DNA from: an uncultured Lachnospiraceae bacterium | GTDB lineage: Bacteria > Bacillota > Clostridia > Lachnospirales > Lachnospiraceae | Direction of reading: 5' to 3' | DNA: 49,575 bases | Assembly (NCBI GenBank): GCA_902786515.1 | Contig: CADADA010000020.1 | Span: 1 to 49,575, forward strand | Part shown: piece after piece, positions 31,208 through 40,609 of the stretch | How the letters are laid out: each line of letters begins with the position of its first letter | Numbering within the stretch: the first letter of the stretch is position 1 | Notes under the pieces: model-generated | What the model saw: only the letters and a program-made list of their open reading frames with translations | What the model was told of the DNA's origin: nothing | Databases searched by the model: none | Program-made: the position numbers and the translations under genes

Positions 31208-32602
31208 TTAGTAATACTTTTCAATGAGTTTCGTATCAATTCTGTCTAATTCTTCTTTAGGCAGCATGTGGAGAAGTTCCCAGCCTATATTTAAGGTGGT
31301 GATAACATCTCGGTTTTCATTTTCTTCCTGACTTACAAAACGGTTTTCAAATGCTTTACCAAATTCCAGATATTTTTTATCAGATGGTGATAATTCATCT
31401 TCACCGATAACAGATGCCAGTGCTCTTGCCTCACCAACTTTTGCATAGGAAGAGAATAACTGGTTGGCAACTGCCTGATGGTCATCTCTTGTGTAGTCTT
31501 CGCCAATTCCGTCTTTCATAAGACGTGAGAGTGAAGGCAGTACGTTGATTGGAGGGTAAATCGATTGACCGTGTAAAGCCCGGTCCAAAACAATCTGTCC
31601 TTCTGTAATGTATCCAGTTAAATCAGGTATCGGATGGGTAATATCATCATTTGGCATTGTAAGTATAGGAATCTGTGTAACAGAACCTTTGGAATTTGTT
31701 ACAATACCTGCTCTTTCGTATATTGTTGCAAGTTCACTGTATAAGTAACCAGGATATCCTTTTCTTGAAGGAATCTCACCTTTAGAGGAAGATACTTCAC
31801 GCATTGCTTCTGCAAATGAAGTCATGTCGGTAAGTATGACAAGGACATGTTTATCTTTTTCAAAAGCAAGGTATTCGGCTGCAGTAAGTGCAACTTTTGG
31901 TGTAACGAGACGTTCCACAACAGGGTCATTTGCAAGATTCAAAAACATAACAACGTGATTTAAAACGCCGCTTTCCTCGAAAGTTCTTTTAAAAAATTCT
32001 GCTACATCATATTTTACACCCATGGCCGCAAAGATAACTACTAAATCTTCATCGGAATCATCTCCGAGGGATGCCTGTTTTACAATCTGTGCAGCAAGTC
32101 TGTCGTGTGGAAGACCGTTTCCTGAGAAGATAGGAAGTTTTTGTCCTCTTATCAGTGTGGTCAGTCCGTCAATGGCTGATATACCTGTACGGATATAGTT
32201 TCTTGGATATTCTCTTTCAACCGGATTTAGAGGTTTTCCATTTACATCTCTTTTACACTCTGCTTCAATGGGACCGAGACCGTCTATTGGTCTTCCGATT
32301 CCGTCAAAGGTTCTGCCTAATATATCGATGGAAAGTGGAAATTCCAGAGGGTGTCCGGTAAATCTCGTATGTGTATTTACAAGGGAAAGATTTTCTGATC
32401 CTTCAAAAATCTGGATGACAGCTTTGTCTTCATAGATTTCTATAATCTTTCCGAGTTTTTTTGTACCGGTCTCGTCATCAGTTTTCAGTTCTACGATTTC
32501 ATCATAGGCTGCACCTTTTACACCGTCAATGGCGACTAAGGCTCCTTTAATCTGGCTGAGACCAATATATTCAATTCCCATATTTTTCATAACACTAATC
32601 AA
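31208..32602 (-). CDS. ntpB: V/A-type ATPase subunit B (non-catalytic nucleotide-binding)
   Basis: Subunit B (464 aa) alternates with A in the ATP-hydrolysing hexamer. It has the family blocks [33 protein letters not shown] and [15 protein letters not shown], where the Walker A site is degenerate (no GKT), as expected for B. The motif [19 protein letters not shown] and [10 protein letters not shown] near the C terminus are also typical. The start is a TTG at 32602 with AAAGGA 4-5 nt upstream; the ATG at 32590 is an alternative. It follows subunit A by 19 nt. Confidence 0.96.
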   Translation of the reverse strand: MISVMKNMGIEYIGLSQIKGALVAIDGVKGAAYDEIVELKTDDETGTKKLGKIIEIYEDKAVIQIFEGSENLSLVNTHTRFTGHPLEFPLSIDILGRTFDGIGRPIDGLGPIEAECKRDVNGKPLNPVEREYPRNYIRTGISAIDGLTTLIRGQKLPIFSGNGLPHDRLAAQIVKQASLGDDSDEDLVVIFAAMGVKYDVAEFFKRTFEESGVLNHVVMFLNLANDPVVERLVTPKVALTAAEYLAFEKDKHVLVILTDMTSFAEAMREVSSSKGEIPSRKGYPGYLYSELATIYERAGIVTNSKGSVTQIPILTMPNDDITHPIPDLTGYITEGQIVLDRALHGQSIYPPINVLPSLSRLMKDGIGEDYTRDDHQAVANQLFSSYAKVGEARALASVIGEDELSPSDKKYLEFGKAFENRFVSQEENENRDVITTLNIGWELLHMLPKEELDRIDTKLIEKYY

Positions 32603-32621
32603 ACATTCCTTTCGTGGTATT

Positions 32622-34394
32622 CTATCCGTTTTTCTGCAATACTTCGTTGTAGAAATTGTCGATATCTGTAATGTAGTTGTCGAATAATTCTAAATGGTCA
32701 TTTGGCACATCATATTTAATGGCAATGATTTTATCAAAAATTGTACTCTCTTTTAATACGGACATAGGCATATTTAATGCAATTAAGGCTTTTGCACGTT
32801 CATTTAAATACAAAATGGTCTTCATCATTAAAAGCTGTTTTTCAAGCGATACGCAGGTATCATCTTTGTGAAATGCATTTTGCTGTAAAAATCCAAGACG
32901 TATAACTCTGGCGATTTCCAATGTAAGTTTCTGGTCGTCCGGAAGCACATCACTTCCTATAAGTTTTACGATTTCTATCAGACTGCTTTCCTGATTTAAT
33001 ATGGCAAGTATCTGATTTCTGTAAGGTATAAAATCAGGTCCCACATTTTCGTCGTACCACGGTGCCATGTCATTTAAGTATTCACTGTAGCTTGTGAGCC
33101 AGTGGATTGCAGGAAAATGTCTTGCATAGGCAAGTGATTTGTCAAGACCCCAAAAGCATCTTACAAATCGTTTTGTATTCTGTGTGACAGGCTCAGAGAA
33201 ATCTCCACCCTGTGGTGAAACTGCACCGATTATTGAAACGGAGCCTTCTGTATTGTTGAGATTATCCACATAACCAGCTCTTTCATAAAATGCAGACAGC
33301 TTACTTGCAAGGTATGCCGGGAATCCTTCCTCAGCAGGCATTTCTTCGAGACGTCCGGATAATTCACGTAATGCCTCTGCCCATCGTGAGGTGGAATCTG
33401 CCATAATTGCTACGTGGTATCCCATATCACGGTAATATTCTGCCAGTGTAATACCGGTGTAAATACTTGCCTCACGGGCAGCAACCGGCATATTGGAAGT
33501 GTTTGCAATCAGAGTGGTTCGGTACATAAGCGGATTGCCTGACTTAGGGTCCTTAAGTTTTGAGAAATCTTCGAGTACTTCAGTCATCTCGTTACCACGC
33601 TCGCCACAGCCGATGTATATGATAATATCTGCATCAGACCACTTGGCAATCTGGTGCTGTGACATTGTTTTTCCGGTACCAAATCCTCCCGGAATAGCAG
33701 CCGTTCCACCTTTTGCTATAGGGAAAAGTGTATCTAATATTCTCTGACCCGTTACAAGTGGTACAGAAGAGGGATGTTTTTTATTAAAAGGTCTAGGTAC
33801 TCTGATAGGCCACTTCTGGGAAAGTGTCAGGTTGTACTCGCCTCCGTTTTCCTGTTTGATGACGGCTATGGTATCGTTAATTGTATAATCACCATCAGGT
33901 TTTACTGAGATTACTTTTCCGGAAATATAAGGAGGTACCATGGATTTGTGCAGTACGGCTTTTGTTTCCTGAACTTCAGCAATTATTGTACCGCCTAATA
34001 CTTCCTGTCCTTCTTCCAGAAGAATGTGGGTATTCCATTTTTTTTCTGTATCCAGAGAATCTACGGAAATACCTCTTGAAATATATATACCGGATTGTTC
34101 GGCAATACTTTTTAACGGCCTTTCGATTCCATCAAAGATATTGTCTATAATTCCCGGTGCTAATGTAACGAAAATGGCACTTCCTGATGAATATACCAAA
34201 TCCCCCGGTTTTAAACCGGAGGTCTCTTCGTATACCTGGACAGTTGTAATCTCAGATGTCAGGGAGATGATTTCTCCAACAAGACGTTCTTCGCCTACAA
34301 AGACCATTTCACCCATTTTGAATTTTGTTTTACCTTTTATATAAACCACAGGTCCGTTGATACCGTATATGGCGCCTGTATATGTTTCGTTCAT
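32622..34394 (-). CDS. ntpA: V/A-type ATPase subunit A (catalytic)
   Basis: Subunit A (590 aa) holds the catalytic sites. Walker A is [19 protein letters not shown] near residue 230, followed by [15 protein letters not shown], the Walker B region [15 protein letters not shown], and the A-specific non-homologous insertion between the N-terminal barrel and the nucleotide domain (about 110-190). Length is usual for the family. The start has AGGAGG upstream. Confidence 0.97.
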   Translation of the reverse strand: MNETYTGAIYGINGPVVYIKGKTKFKMGEMVFVGEERLVGEIISLTSEITTVQVYEETSGLKPGDLVYSSGSAIFVTLAPGIIDNIFDGIERPLKSIAEQSGIYISRGISVDSLDTEKKWNTHILLEEGQEVLGGTIIAEVQETKAVLHKSMVPPYISGKVISVKPDGDYTINDTIAVIKQENGGEYNLTLSQKWPIRVPRPFNKKHPSSVPLVTGQRILDTLFPIAKGGTAAIPGGFGTGKTMSQHQIAKWSDADIIIYIGCGERGNEMTEVLEDFSKLKDPKSGNPLMYRTTLIANTSNMPVAAREASIYTGITLAEYYRDMGYHVAIMADSTSRWAEALRELSGRLEEMPAEEGFPAYLASKLSAFYERAGYVDNLNNTEGSVSIIGAVSPQGGDFSEPVTQNTKRFVRCFWGLDKSLAYARHFPAIHWLTSYSEYLNDMAPWYDENVGPDFIPYRNQILAILNQESSLIEIVKLIGSDVLPDDQKLTLEIARVIRLGFLQQNAFHKDDTCVSLEKQLLMMKTILYLNERAKALIALNMPMSVLKESTIFDKIIAIKYDVPNDHLELFDNYITDIDNFYNEVLQKNG

Positions 34395-34405
34395 GGAGCA
34401 ACCTC

Positions 34406-34987
34406 CTAGTAATTAATTTTATAATTTTCTTCGATTTCTGAAACTCTGGAATTAAAGGTTTCGTCAATCAAAATGTTTCTTGAAGGAATGATGGCACGAA
34501 TGCCTCCCCCAAATGAAAATTCATTCATATGAATTGACCCGTTTGAAGGGGTTTTTAAGCTCTTCATCAACCCGGAATCCTGTGGGTCAATGTAGATTTC
34601 AATTGTATCCTTTTCTGCAAAAGCAGCAGCCTCTGTGATTTTTTTGTTGAGAAAATCAGCATACTGCGGACTCTTTTTATAATCCTCAAGCAGGGTATTT
34701 ACTTCTTCAAAAATCTTCTTTTTATAGTAGAGATTTTTTGATGTGAGTGAACGTTTTAAATCAGTCTCCTGATTGGAATAATCCTTTTTTACGTTTCTTT
34801 TTATAATAGCTTTTTTTGTCTCAATAATCTCTTTTGAAGCAGTAGTACCTGTTTCTTTATGATTTTCATAAATCTCATCAAGACTTGTTTTATATTTATC
34901 AAGATTTTCACTGACGTGCTGGCTGGCAGTCTGTAGTGATATTTCTTTAAAATGTTCTAATTTCTGGTTAATATCCAATGTAATCAC
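34406..34987 (-). CDS. ntpE: V/A-type ATPase subunit E (peripheral stalk)
   Basis: The 193-residue protein has a charged coiled-coil N-terminal half and a globular C-terminal part with GGGIRAIIPSRNILIDETFNSR, the conserved E-subunit block (near 158-177). It forms the peripheral stator with the coil subunit encoded at the head of the operon. It lies 11 nt upstream of subunit A. Confidence 0.88.
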   Translation of the reverse strand: MITLDINQKLEHFKEISLQTASQHVSENLDKYKTSLDEIYENHKETGTTASKEIIETKKAIIKRNVKKDYSNQETDLKRSLTSKNLYYKKKIFEEVNTLLEDYKKSPQYADFLNKKITEAAAFAEKDTIEIYIDPQDSGLMKSLKTPSNGSIHMNEFSFGGGIRAIIPSRNILIDETFNSRVSEIEENYKINY

Positions 34988-34990
34988 CTC

Positions 34991-35299
34991 TTATAGTTTC
35001 AGTCCAATTGCTTCATTCACATATGATGTTATAAAATCAGGTCTGCGTCCTGTACCATGGCGGTCAGGTATTTCAACAAGTAATGGCTGTTTTCTGTGAA
35101 GTTTAATATCACTTATAAGCTCCGGAAAACTGTTACTGAGTTTTTCGGTAATAAGTATTATTCCGATGGATGAATCGGAAAGTGCAGTGTCTAAAGCCTG
35201 CTTTACTTCATCCTTTTCATGAACAACCACGCCGTCGATTCCTGTGAGACGCATGCCGGTACAGGTATCTACATTGTCACTGATAAGAAATATTTTCAT
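34991..35299 (-). CDS. ntpG: V/A-type ATPase subunit F
   Basis: Subunit F (102 aa) is a small Rossmann-like protein on the central stalk, here recognised by MKIFLISDNVDTCTGMRLTG at the start and IGIILITEKLSNSFP in the middle, plus its conserved place between K and E. The gap to subunit E is 3 nt. Confidence 0.9.
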   Translation of the reverse strand: MKIFLISDNVDTCTGMRLTGIDGVVVHEKDEVKQALDTALSDSSIGIILITEKLSNSFPELISDIKLHRKQPLLVEIPDRHGTGRRPDFITSYVNEAIGLKL

Positions 35300-35325
35300 A
35301 ATGAATCTCCGTTCTTTTGTAAATC

Positions 35326-35754
35326 TTACAGCTTACCGATAATCATGAATGAAATAATAAATCCGTAAAGACATACACCTTCTGCAAGACCAACAAAGAT
35401 AAGTGATTTACCCATAACACTTGAATCTTCACTGATTGCTCCAAGAGCTGCGCTGGCAGCATTTGCAACGGCGATACCACCGCCAATACCTGAAAGTCCA
35501 GTAGCAAGTGCAGCACCGATGTATCCTAATCCTGTGGCGATACCACCGGAAGAAGCAGCTTCACCTGCAGCAAGTGCTGTTGTCGAGAATAAAGATATTT
35601 GTGACAACACGAGTATTCCGAAAAATGCAATTACATTAAGAGCAAGAGCTTTTTTGTATCTTCCTCTTGTCTTTTCACCAATTGCATAATAAGCAAATGG
35701 GATAACGATACTAAGTAAAAGTGCTACGCATGATAGAATTTTTATTGTCAACAT
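35326..35754 (-). CDS. ntpK: V/A-type ATPase subunit K (membrane c ring)
   Basis: The 142-residue proteolipid has four membrane helices (about 4-26, 36-60, 72-105, 116-140). The ion-binding carboxylate is Glu125 in VGLAEGVCLYGF in the last helix; the first hairpin has no equivalent acid, so each subunit carries one site. The glycine-rich third helix (GLSGIGGGIAVANAASAA) packs the ring. I chose ATG 35754 with AAGGAGGT upstream; a longer frame from 35856 would overlap subunit I and add an unrelated N terminus. I cannot decide from sequence alone whether the ion is sodium or proton. Confidence 0.92.
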   Translation of the reverse strand: MLTIKILSCVALLLSIVIPFAYYAIGEKTRGRYKKALALNVIAFFGILVLSQISLFSTTALAAGEAASSGGIATGLGYIGAALATGLSGIGGGIAVANAASAALGAISEDSSVMGKSLIFVGLAEGVCLYGFIISFMIIGKL

Positions 35755-35776
35755 AAATGTGACCTCCTTAATTTTT

Positions 35777-37705
35777 TTAATTATTTGTATTTCTAAATGG
35801 TTTGAATTCGCGACCTGTTCCTGAGTAGAATCTGCTGAACATTTCATAAAATTCAAGTCTTAAAACCTGAATTCCAACGATAAGTCCTTCCATACCCATA
35901 ACGAACAGATTTCCTAATATAACAACTACAATATTTGGTGAACCGCTCTCAGCACCTGCAAGCATCATTACGACTTCCATCATTGCAGCATGGCTGACGG
36001 CAAAGGCACCAACCCTCACGAAAGAAAGAGTGTTTGAAAAATAACTGAGTAATACTTCAAACAGCTCAAAGAATGTCTGTACGAGGAACATTCCTACACT
36101 TCCTTCAATGAGCTTTTCTTTCTTTTTAAGTGCATGTGTTACCGGTTCTTTAATTGCGATGAGAATCAGTGGTATGATAAACATAACAATAAGTACTATG
36201 GTTCCCGGTAAGCTATGTCCTGTCATAAATAACATTATAGTTAAAACTGCAGAACCATAGAACACAAATCCGGCGATTCCATTGGTATCGAAAATGCTTC
36301 CCGTGATATCTTTTGATACGATGCAATTGATAATATTGAAAATCATTGCAAGAAGTATCAAAAACATTCCGAACACAATTGCAAATATAAATATTGTATT
36401 CAATGAACCTACCATCGGAAGTGACGTAATTTTCTCTGCCGGTCTGAGCCACAGAGGTTCTAAAATATCTTCAAAACCGAACACGCTTCCAAACATGAAA
36501 CCGAATAGTGTTGAAAATACGCCTGCACAGGATATGATGGCTGCCAAGTCCATTTTCTTTAATTTGTAGAGGGCGAAACCTCCCAGTACCAGACAAAGTC
36601 CCTGTCCAACATCACCAAACATGATACCAAATATGAATGAATAAGTAATCGCTACAAAGATTGTAGGATCAAATTCATTGTAAGCCGGAAGACCATACAT
36701 TTTGATATACATTTCAAAAGGTTTGATAACCTTAGGGTTTTTGAGTTTGGTAGGCGGTTTTTTATTCTGATGCTCCATCGCATCTTCAAATATGCAAATG
36801 ACATTATTATCATCATCAAGTTCTGAAGATAGAGCTTCGGCATCCCTGACACTAATCCATCCGCAGATAATATAAAATGTGGTTACTTCGGCGGTCGTCT
36901 TGGCTGCCAGTTTTCGGACATCAAAGTTATCGTATGCCATATGAATACGGTTGTAGGCATTCAATATGATATCTTTATCTTCAAGAACTTCCTCTTCTAA
37001 CTTATCCTTTAACCGGTTAATCTCGGATTTGTATTTGTCAATCGTCTCTAAAAGACTACTGCATACCTTTTCAGGTGTTCCTTTTGATTCCTGCGGTATA
37101 AATGTTTCTTCAAAATGGAATGAAGTACAGGTTGCATCTATTTTTTCGCGTTCTATCTGTGAAACGAAATACAGAATCCACACATTCTCAGCATCTTCCT
37201 TGCATTTAATGTATATAATTGAAGGATTGTTGCTACAGAACTGTCTAAAGTTCTGGAAATAATCTTTTGGTATTTTTCCAAATTTGTATCTGATGTGCTT
37301 GAAATCTGTGATGGCCGAAATATCACATTTTAAGTCAATGAATGGTGATATGTTATCGTAATCTTTCTGCACCTGTTCCATTTTTTTACGGACATCCTGC
37401 ATTTCACTCTGAATGGAGTCAATGTTTTCTGTGATTTTTGAAACATGTGAATTTGCAGTATCTACATTCATTTCAATGCTTTTTGATTTGTTTTTATCCG
37501 GCAGGTATGCTACAAGCGAGGATGCTTTTGCAAGCATTTCTTTATACGGATTTGCCTCTACATACGGCATGAGGTCATTGGAAGAATTCCATTCTGCCAG
37601 GGCATTTTCCAAATGAATCTCATATTTTGAGAGGTAAGTATTGACAACTCTGTCAATATCATCCGTGGGACCTGTCAGGCTGATAAATTTCATTTTCTCA
37701 ATCAA
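35777..37705 (-). CDS. ntpI: V/A-type ATPase subunit I (membrane a subunit)
   Basis: The 642-residue protein has a cytosolic N-terminal half (about 1-340) with coiled coils near 90-120 and 220-245, and a membrane half with about eight helices from residue 350. The essential arginine of the ion path is in LSFVRVGAFAVSHAAMM, near residue 560. GDVGQGLCLVLGG near 365 is also typical. Its start overlaps the subunit C stop by 4 nt (ATGA). Confidence 0.94.
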   Translation of the reverse strand: MIEKMKFISLTGPTDDIDRVVNTYLSKYEIHLENALAEWNSSNDLMPYVEANPYKEMLAKASSLVAYLPDKNKSKSIEMNVDTANSHVSKITENIDSIQSEMQDVRKKMEQVQKDYDNISPFIDLKCDISAITDFKHIRYKFGKIPKDYFQNFRQFCSNNPSIIYIKCKEDAENVWILYFVSQIEREKIDATCTSFHFEETFIPQESKGTPEKVCSSLLETIDKYKSEINRLKDKLEEEVLEDKDIILNAYNRIHMAYDNFDVRKLAAKTTAEVTTFYIICGWISVRDAEALSSELDDDNNVICIFEDAMEHQNKKPPTKLKNPKVIKPFEMYIKMYGLPAYNEFDPTIFVAITYSFIFGIMFGDVGQGLCLVLGGFALYKLKKMDLAAIISCAGVFSTLFGFMFGSVFGFEDILEPLWLRPAEKITSLPMVGSLNTIFIFAIVFGMFLILLAMIFNIINCIVSKDITGSIFDTNGIAGFVFYGSAVLTIMLFMTGHSLPGTIVLIVMFIIPLILIAIKEPVTHALKKKEKLIEGSVGMFLVQTFFELFEVLLSYFSNTLSFVRVGAFAVSHAAMMEVVMMLAGAESGSPNIVVVILGNLFVMGMEGLIVGIQVLRLEFYEMFSRFYSGTGREFKPFRNTNN

Positions 37706-38757
37706 TGATAATCACCTCCGTTGTTAATTAATTTTATAATATCTTCAGGCGGATAGGAGTATCTGACACCTTCCGTAATCTGTGTAAGCAGTTGGATTTC
37801 CTGTTCCTGCAGATATAAATAGGTCATTATACATGCCAGCGAATATGGATGTTTCCTGAAAGCTGATGTGTATAATTTGTATATTTTCCTATTATAATAT
37901 TTTTCTATGGATATGTTATCAAGTTCGGAAAGGTTTCCTCCATAAAAGGTATCTGACAATACATCCAAAAAGTTTTTTACTGAGTCGCTTTCTACCATCG
38001 CATGTATTTGAACTGCTTTCAGCTTGTGTCTTACCGGTATCACCATATTGTAAATCTCGGCAGGAGTCATTCGATAGTATTTTTTACAGCGGTATATCCA
38101 CTGCAGGTTTAATAAATCTATCTTATAACCATACATGTCGGTTACTATCTGTAAATCTTCACCTTTCAAATATTTGTTTTTTTCTTTCCACAGTGTCTTG
38201 AACAGGTATAAATCAAGACTGATTTCGTAGTCAAACAGGTTCTTTTCAGGCATTGCATTTACCGCTTCTAATGTTTTATAGTATCTTGTGCCGGAAAGTG
38301 AGGATATCAGATCCTCTGTCGTCTCCGCCTGAAAACATTTTTGAACCGGAATATCTGAAAATCTGTCAAAGTATGGCTGCAAAGTCGTATAATCCACTGT
38401 CAGCGGTCTTTTGTTCATTGTTTTTCTAAGCAACTGCTTTATCAGTCTTGTTTCGTAATGAACAAAATACATGTCTAAAAACTTTCTCTGGCTGATGGTG
38501 GCAAATGTATAGATACTTGAGTAATTCTCATACATTGACAGTGTCAGCAGCTGTTCAAGATTCTCACGATGGTAGAAGTCATCATCGGCAGATTCTGGAA
38601 AAAGGTTTTTGTAACCGTTTGTTCCCTGAAGATAGCGCATTACTTCCGGAACGGAAGACATGCAGGCAATCTCTTTGTATTCTCTCATCGTGATTAATTT
38701 GGATTTCATTCCGTGTATTTTTGTGTTAATGCCACTATATGCAAAAGTGCCATTCAT
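37702..38757 (-). CDS. ntpC: V/A-type ATPase subunit C
   Basis: Subunit C (351 aa) is the funnel-shaped all-helical socket joining the central stalk to the membrane ring. It has the family's early FAYSGINTKIHGMKSKLI block and the repeated three-domain helical pattern, for example NKYLKGEDLQIVTDMYGYKI followed by DLLNLQWIYRCKKYY. It lies 9 nt after the peripheral coil gene and overlaps subunit I. Confidence 0.88.
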   Translation of the reverse strand: MNGTFAYSGINTKIHGMKSKLITMREYKEIACMSSVPEVMRYLQGTNGYKNLFPESADDDFYHRENLEQLLTLSMYENYSSIYTFATISQRKFLDMYFVHYETRLIKQLLRKTMNKRPLTVDYTTLQPYFDRFSDIPVQKCFQAETTEDLISSLSGTRYYKTLEAVNAMPEKNLFDYEISLDLYLFKTLWKEKNKYLKGEDLQIVTDMYGYKIDLLNLQWIYRCKKYYRMTPAEIYNMVIPVRHKLKAVQIHAMVESDSVKNFLDVLSDTFYGGNLSELDNISIEKYYNRKIYKLYTSAFRKHPYSLACIMTYLYLQEQEIQLLTQITEGVRYSYPPEDIIKLINNGGDYH

Positions 38758-38766
38758 AGAATCACC

Positions 38767-39090
38767 CTACCCTTTTATGATGTCATTCACAATATCCTCT
38801 GCCCATTTTGTGTGTTCTTTTTCGTAAGCATCACTGAGTCGGGCAATGTCCCGGTTTATAGATTCTTCAAGCTTTTTTATGCCGGTATCGTTTTCATCGC
38901 GAAGTGATTTTTCATATCGGGACAGTTCCTGCTTTATATTAAGTTCCATATCCTCATCAAATTTTTTGATTTTTTTCTCAATGTTTTCGTTATATTCATC
39001 ACGCTCTTTATTGACCGTAGTCATAATCTTTTCTACGGCACCATCTATCTTGGTGAGTTCGGATATAACTTCTTCTATAGGTGTGTCCAT
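38767..39090 (-). CDS. ntpF: V/A-type ATPase peripheral-stalk coiled-coil subunit
   Basis: This 107-residue protein is almost wholly charged heptad coil (residues 10-100), as expected for the G/H-type (NtpF-like) subunit that pairs with subunit E in the stator. The assignment rests on size, composition and its place as first gene of the operon rather than on a clear sequence motif. AGGAGG lies upstream of ATG 39090. Confidence 0.75.
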   Translation of the reverse strand: MDTPIEEVISELTKIDGAVEKIMTTVNKERDEYNENIEKKIKKFDEDMELNIKQELSRYEKSLRDENDTGIKKLEESINRDIARLSDAYEKEHTKWAEDIVNDIIKG

Positions 39091-39121
39091 AAGTTATCCT
39101 CCTTCATTTCATCACGTTATT

Positions 39122-39151
39122 ATTATAACTCTTATAGTATATTTTTAGCAA
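39122..39151 (-). promoter_or_regulatory. promoter of the V-ATPase operon
   Basis: On the minus strand TTGCTA (39146-39151), an 18-nt spacer and TATAAT (39122-39127) lie about 32 nt before the first ATPase gene. Confidence 0.55.
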
Positions 39152-39273
39152 CTAAAAAGGTGAGTGGATTTGGGAGAATTTGGTTGGGGGTGTGTGAGAG
39201 ATAAAATTTAGGGAGTTATGAGGATACAGTAATAACTGTTTATGATAAAATATGTGCAATTAAATGCGGATGG

Positions 39274-39504
39274 TTATAAAAATAAATTGTTATAAGCGAT
39301 AACTTGTAAACTTACGCTAGCTATTGTTTTGGCAACCTTTATGAGAGCAAAGTTTATAGTTGTTTTTTTAATAATACCGTCACCGACATCTTCATCCACT
39401 TTGTTTAGAAAGTGATAAACAGGCTCGATACTTCCAGTATAGCCTCTAGCTTTTAATTCCGTAAATATCCAAATACCATTAAAATCATATGATTCAACCT
39501 CCAT
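39274..39504 (-). pseudogene. transposase fragment
   Basis: The 76-codon frame contains GIWIFTELKARGYTGSIEPVYHFLNKV, read in two parts (IFTELKARGYTGSIEP and VYHFLNKV), which resembles the helix-turn-helix region of IS21- or ISL3-type transposases (typical form: L...GYTGSY..V.R.L). Nothing of the catalytic domain is present on either side. It marks the left border of the accessory island. The surrounding 39152-39589 holds no other gene that I can support. Confidence 0.5.
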
Positions 39505-39589
39505 CTGATAATCAGTTTCCTATAAGAATCAATTTTAGAGCGATAGATGGTTCGGTGATATGATATTAGATAATTCACAGCTACGATAA

Positions 39590-40099
39590 TTAAAAATTAG
39601 TTCGATATTTTGCAAAAAGTAACATGTCATATAAGTTGCCATTTTTGTGTATTGCATTTTTTAAGGTACCTTCTAAAACAAAATTATTTTTTTTTAAAAC
39701 CTTTTGGGATGCAATATTGGGCTTATGTACTTTTCCTGAAATACGTGTAATATTCATAACATCAAAAGCATATGTACATAACTGAGAAACTGCGTAGGTT
39801 GCAATACCTTGATTCCAAAAGTTTGTATCAACTACATATCCTATTTCTGAATCCATTTCATATAACCCCTGTTTTTTTTCAATAGATATATTTCCGACGA
39901 GTTTTTTATCAAATTCTATAGCACGATATAGAGCATAAGAATCATCTTGAGATAATACATAATCTATAAAACTTTTGGCATCTCGAACAGTGTATGGGAA
40001 TGGGATATTGTCAGAAATGTAACTTCTGTTAATACTGTTGCATAAATCAGTTAGTTTTTTATAATCATTTTTGGTCCAAGTTCTTATAACTATATTCAT
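39590..40099 (-). CDS. GNAT family N-acetyltransferase (RimJ/RimL type)
   Basis: The 169-residue protein has the RimJ/RimL-like GNAT layout: IRTWTKNDYKKLTDLCNSI at the start, GNISIEKKQGLYEMDSEIGY (about 72-91), the acetyl-CoA loop NFWNQGIATYAVSQLC (near 96-111) and NIASQKVLKKNNFVLEGTLK (near 129-148). The usual Q/RxxGxG/A appears as NQGIA. Likely substrates are an N-terminal amine or an antibiotic-like amine; they cannot be named. AAAGGAGA precedes the ATG. It faces away from the radical SAM genes and is probably separately transcribed. Confidence 0.85.
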   Translation of the reverse strand: MNIVIRTWTKNDYKKLTDLCNSINRSYISDNIPFPYTVRDAKSFIDYVLSQDDSYALYRAIEFDKKLVGNISIEKKQGLYEMDSEIGYVVDTNFWNQGIATYAVSQLCTYAFDVMNITRISGKVHKPNIASQKVLKKNNFVLEGTLKNAIHKNGNLYDMLLFAKYRTNF

Positions 40100-40609
40100 A
40101 AAAATCTCCTTTCTCTAATGTTAAGCCGTTCTTTTACTATTTTGGTTAACAATGACAATTAGTAAAAATTTGGGAGTGGTCTAAAAACTGCATCAATATA
40201 TGTAATTGTAAAACTTAAAATTTGCCAAATTCGTACATCAAAAAATAATATTTCTTCGCATTATAAGTAAGTATAAAATGAACTATAGTTCATTTAAAAA
40301 TTAATGAATTCATTATAAGATGATAAAATAAAAAAGTCAAGTAGTAAGAAAGAGTTACTATATAATTTCAAAAATCAAAATGTGTTTGAGGTAGATATTT
40401 ATAATATTAAAAAAAGTTATGACTTTTTTGATTGGATTTGTCACTAATCGTTATAGTAAAAATGTATGAATTATATATCTTTATATTATTATGTAAGAAT
40501 GGGATTTTGTTAGGAGAAAATATAAAAACGAAAACAAGATACATTGGCTTTCAATAATATTTAGAGTATTAAAACAACTAGCAAATGAATTGAAAGAAAG
40601 GAAAATGAT
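40100..40609 (+). promoter_or_regulatory. 510-bp intergenic region with possible promoter for the radical SAM gene
   Basis: No gene is visible in this very AT-rich divergent gap. A possible promoter is TTGATT (40428-40433), 18-nt spacer, TATAGT (40452-40457), about 150 nt before the radical SAM start. The long leader that would result has no recognisable riboswitch. Confidence 0.3.

Noticed and set aside
33881..34344. Plus-strand open frames opposite the V-ATPase subunit A gene
   Set aside because: They overlap a strongly supported gene on the other strand, overlap each other in two frames, and match no known family.
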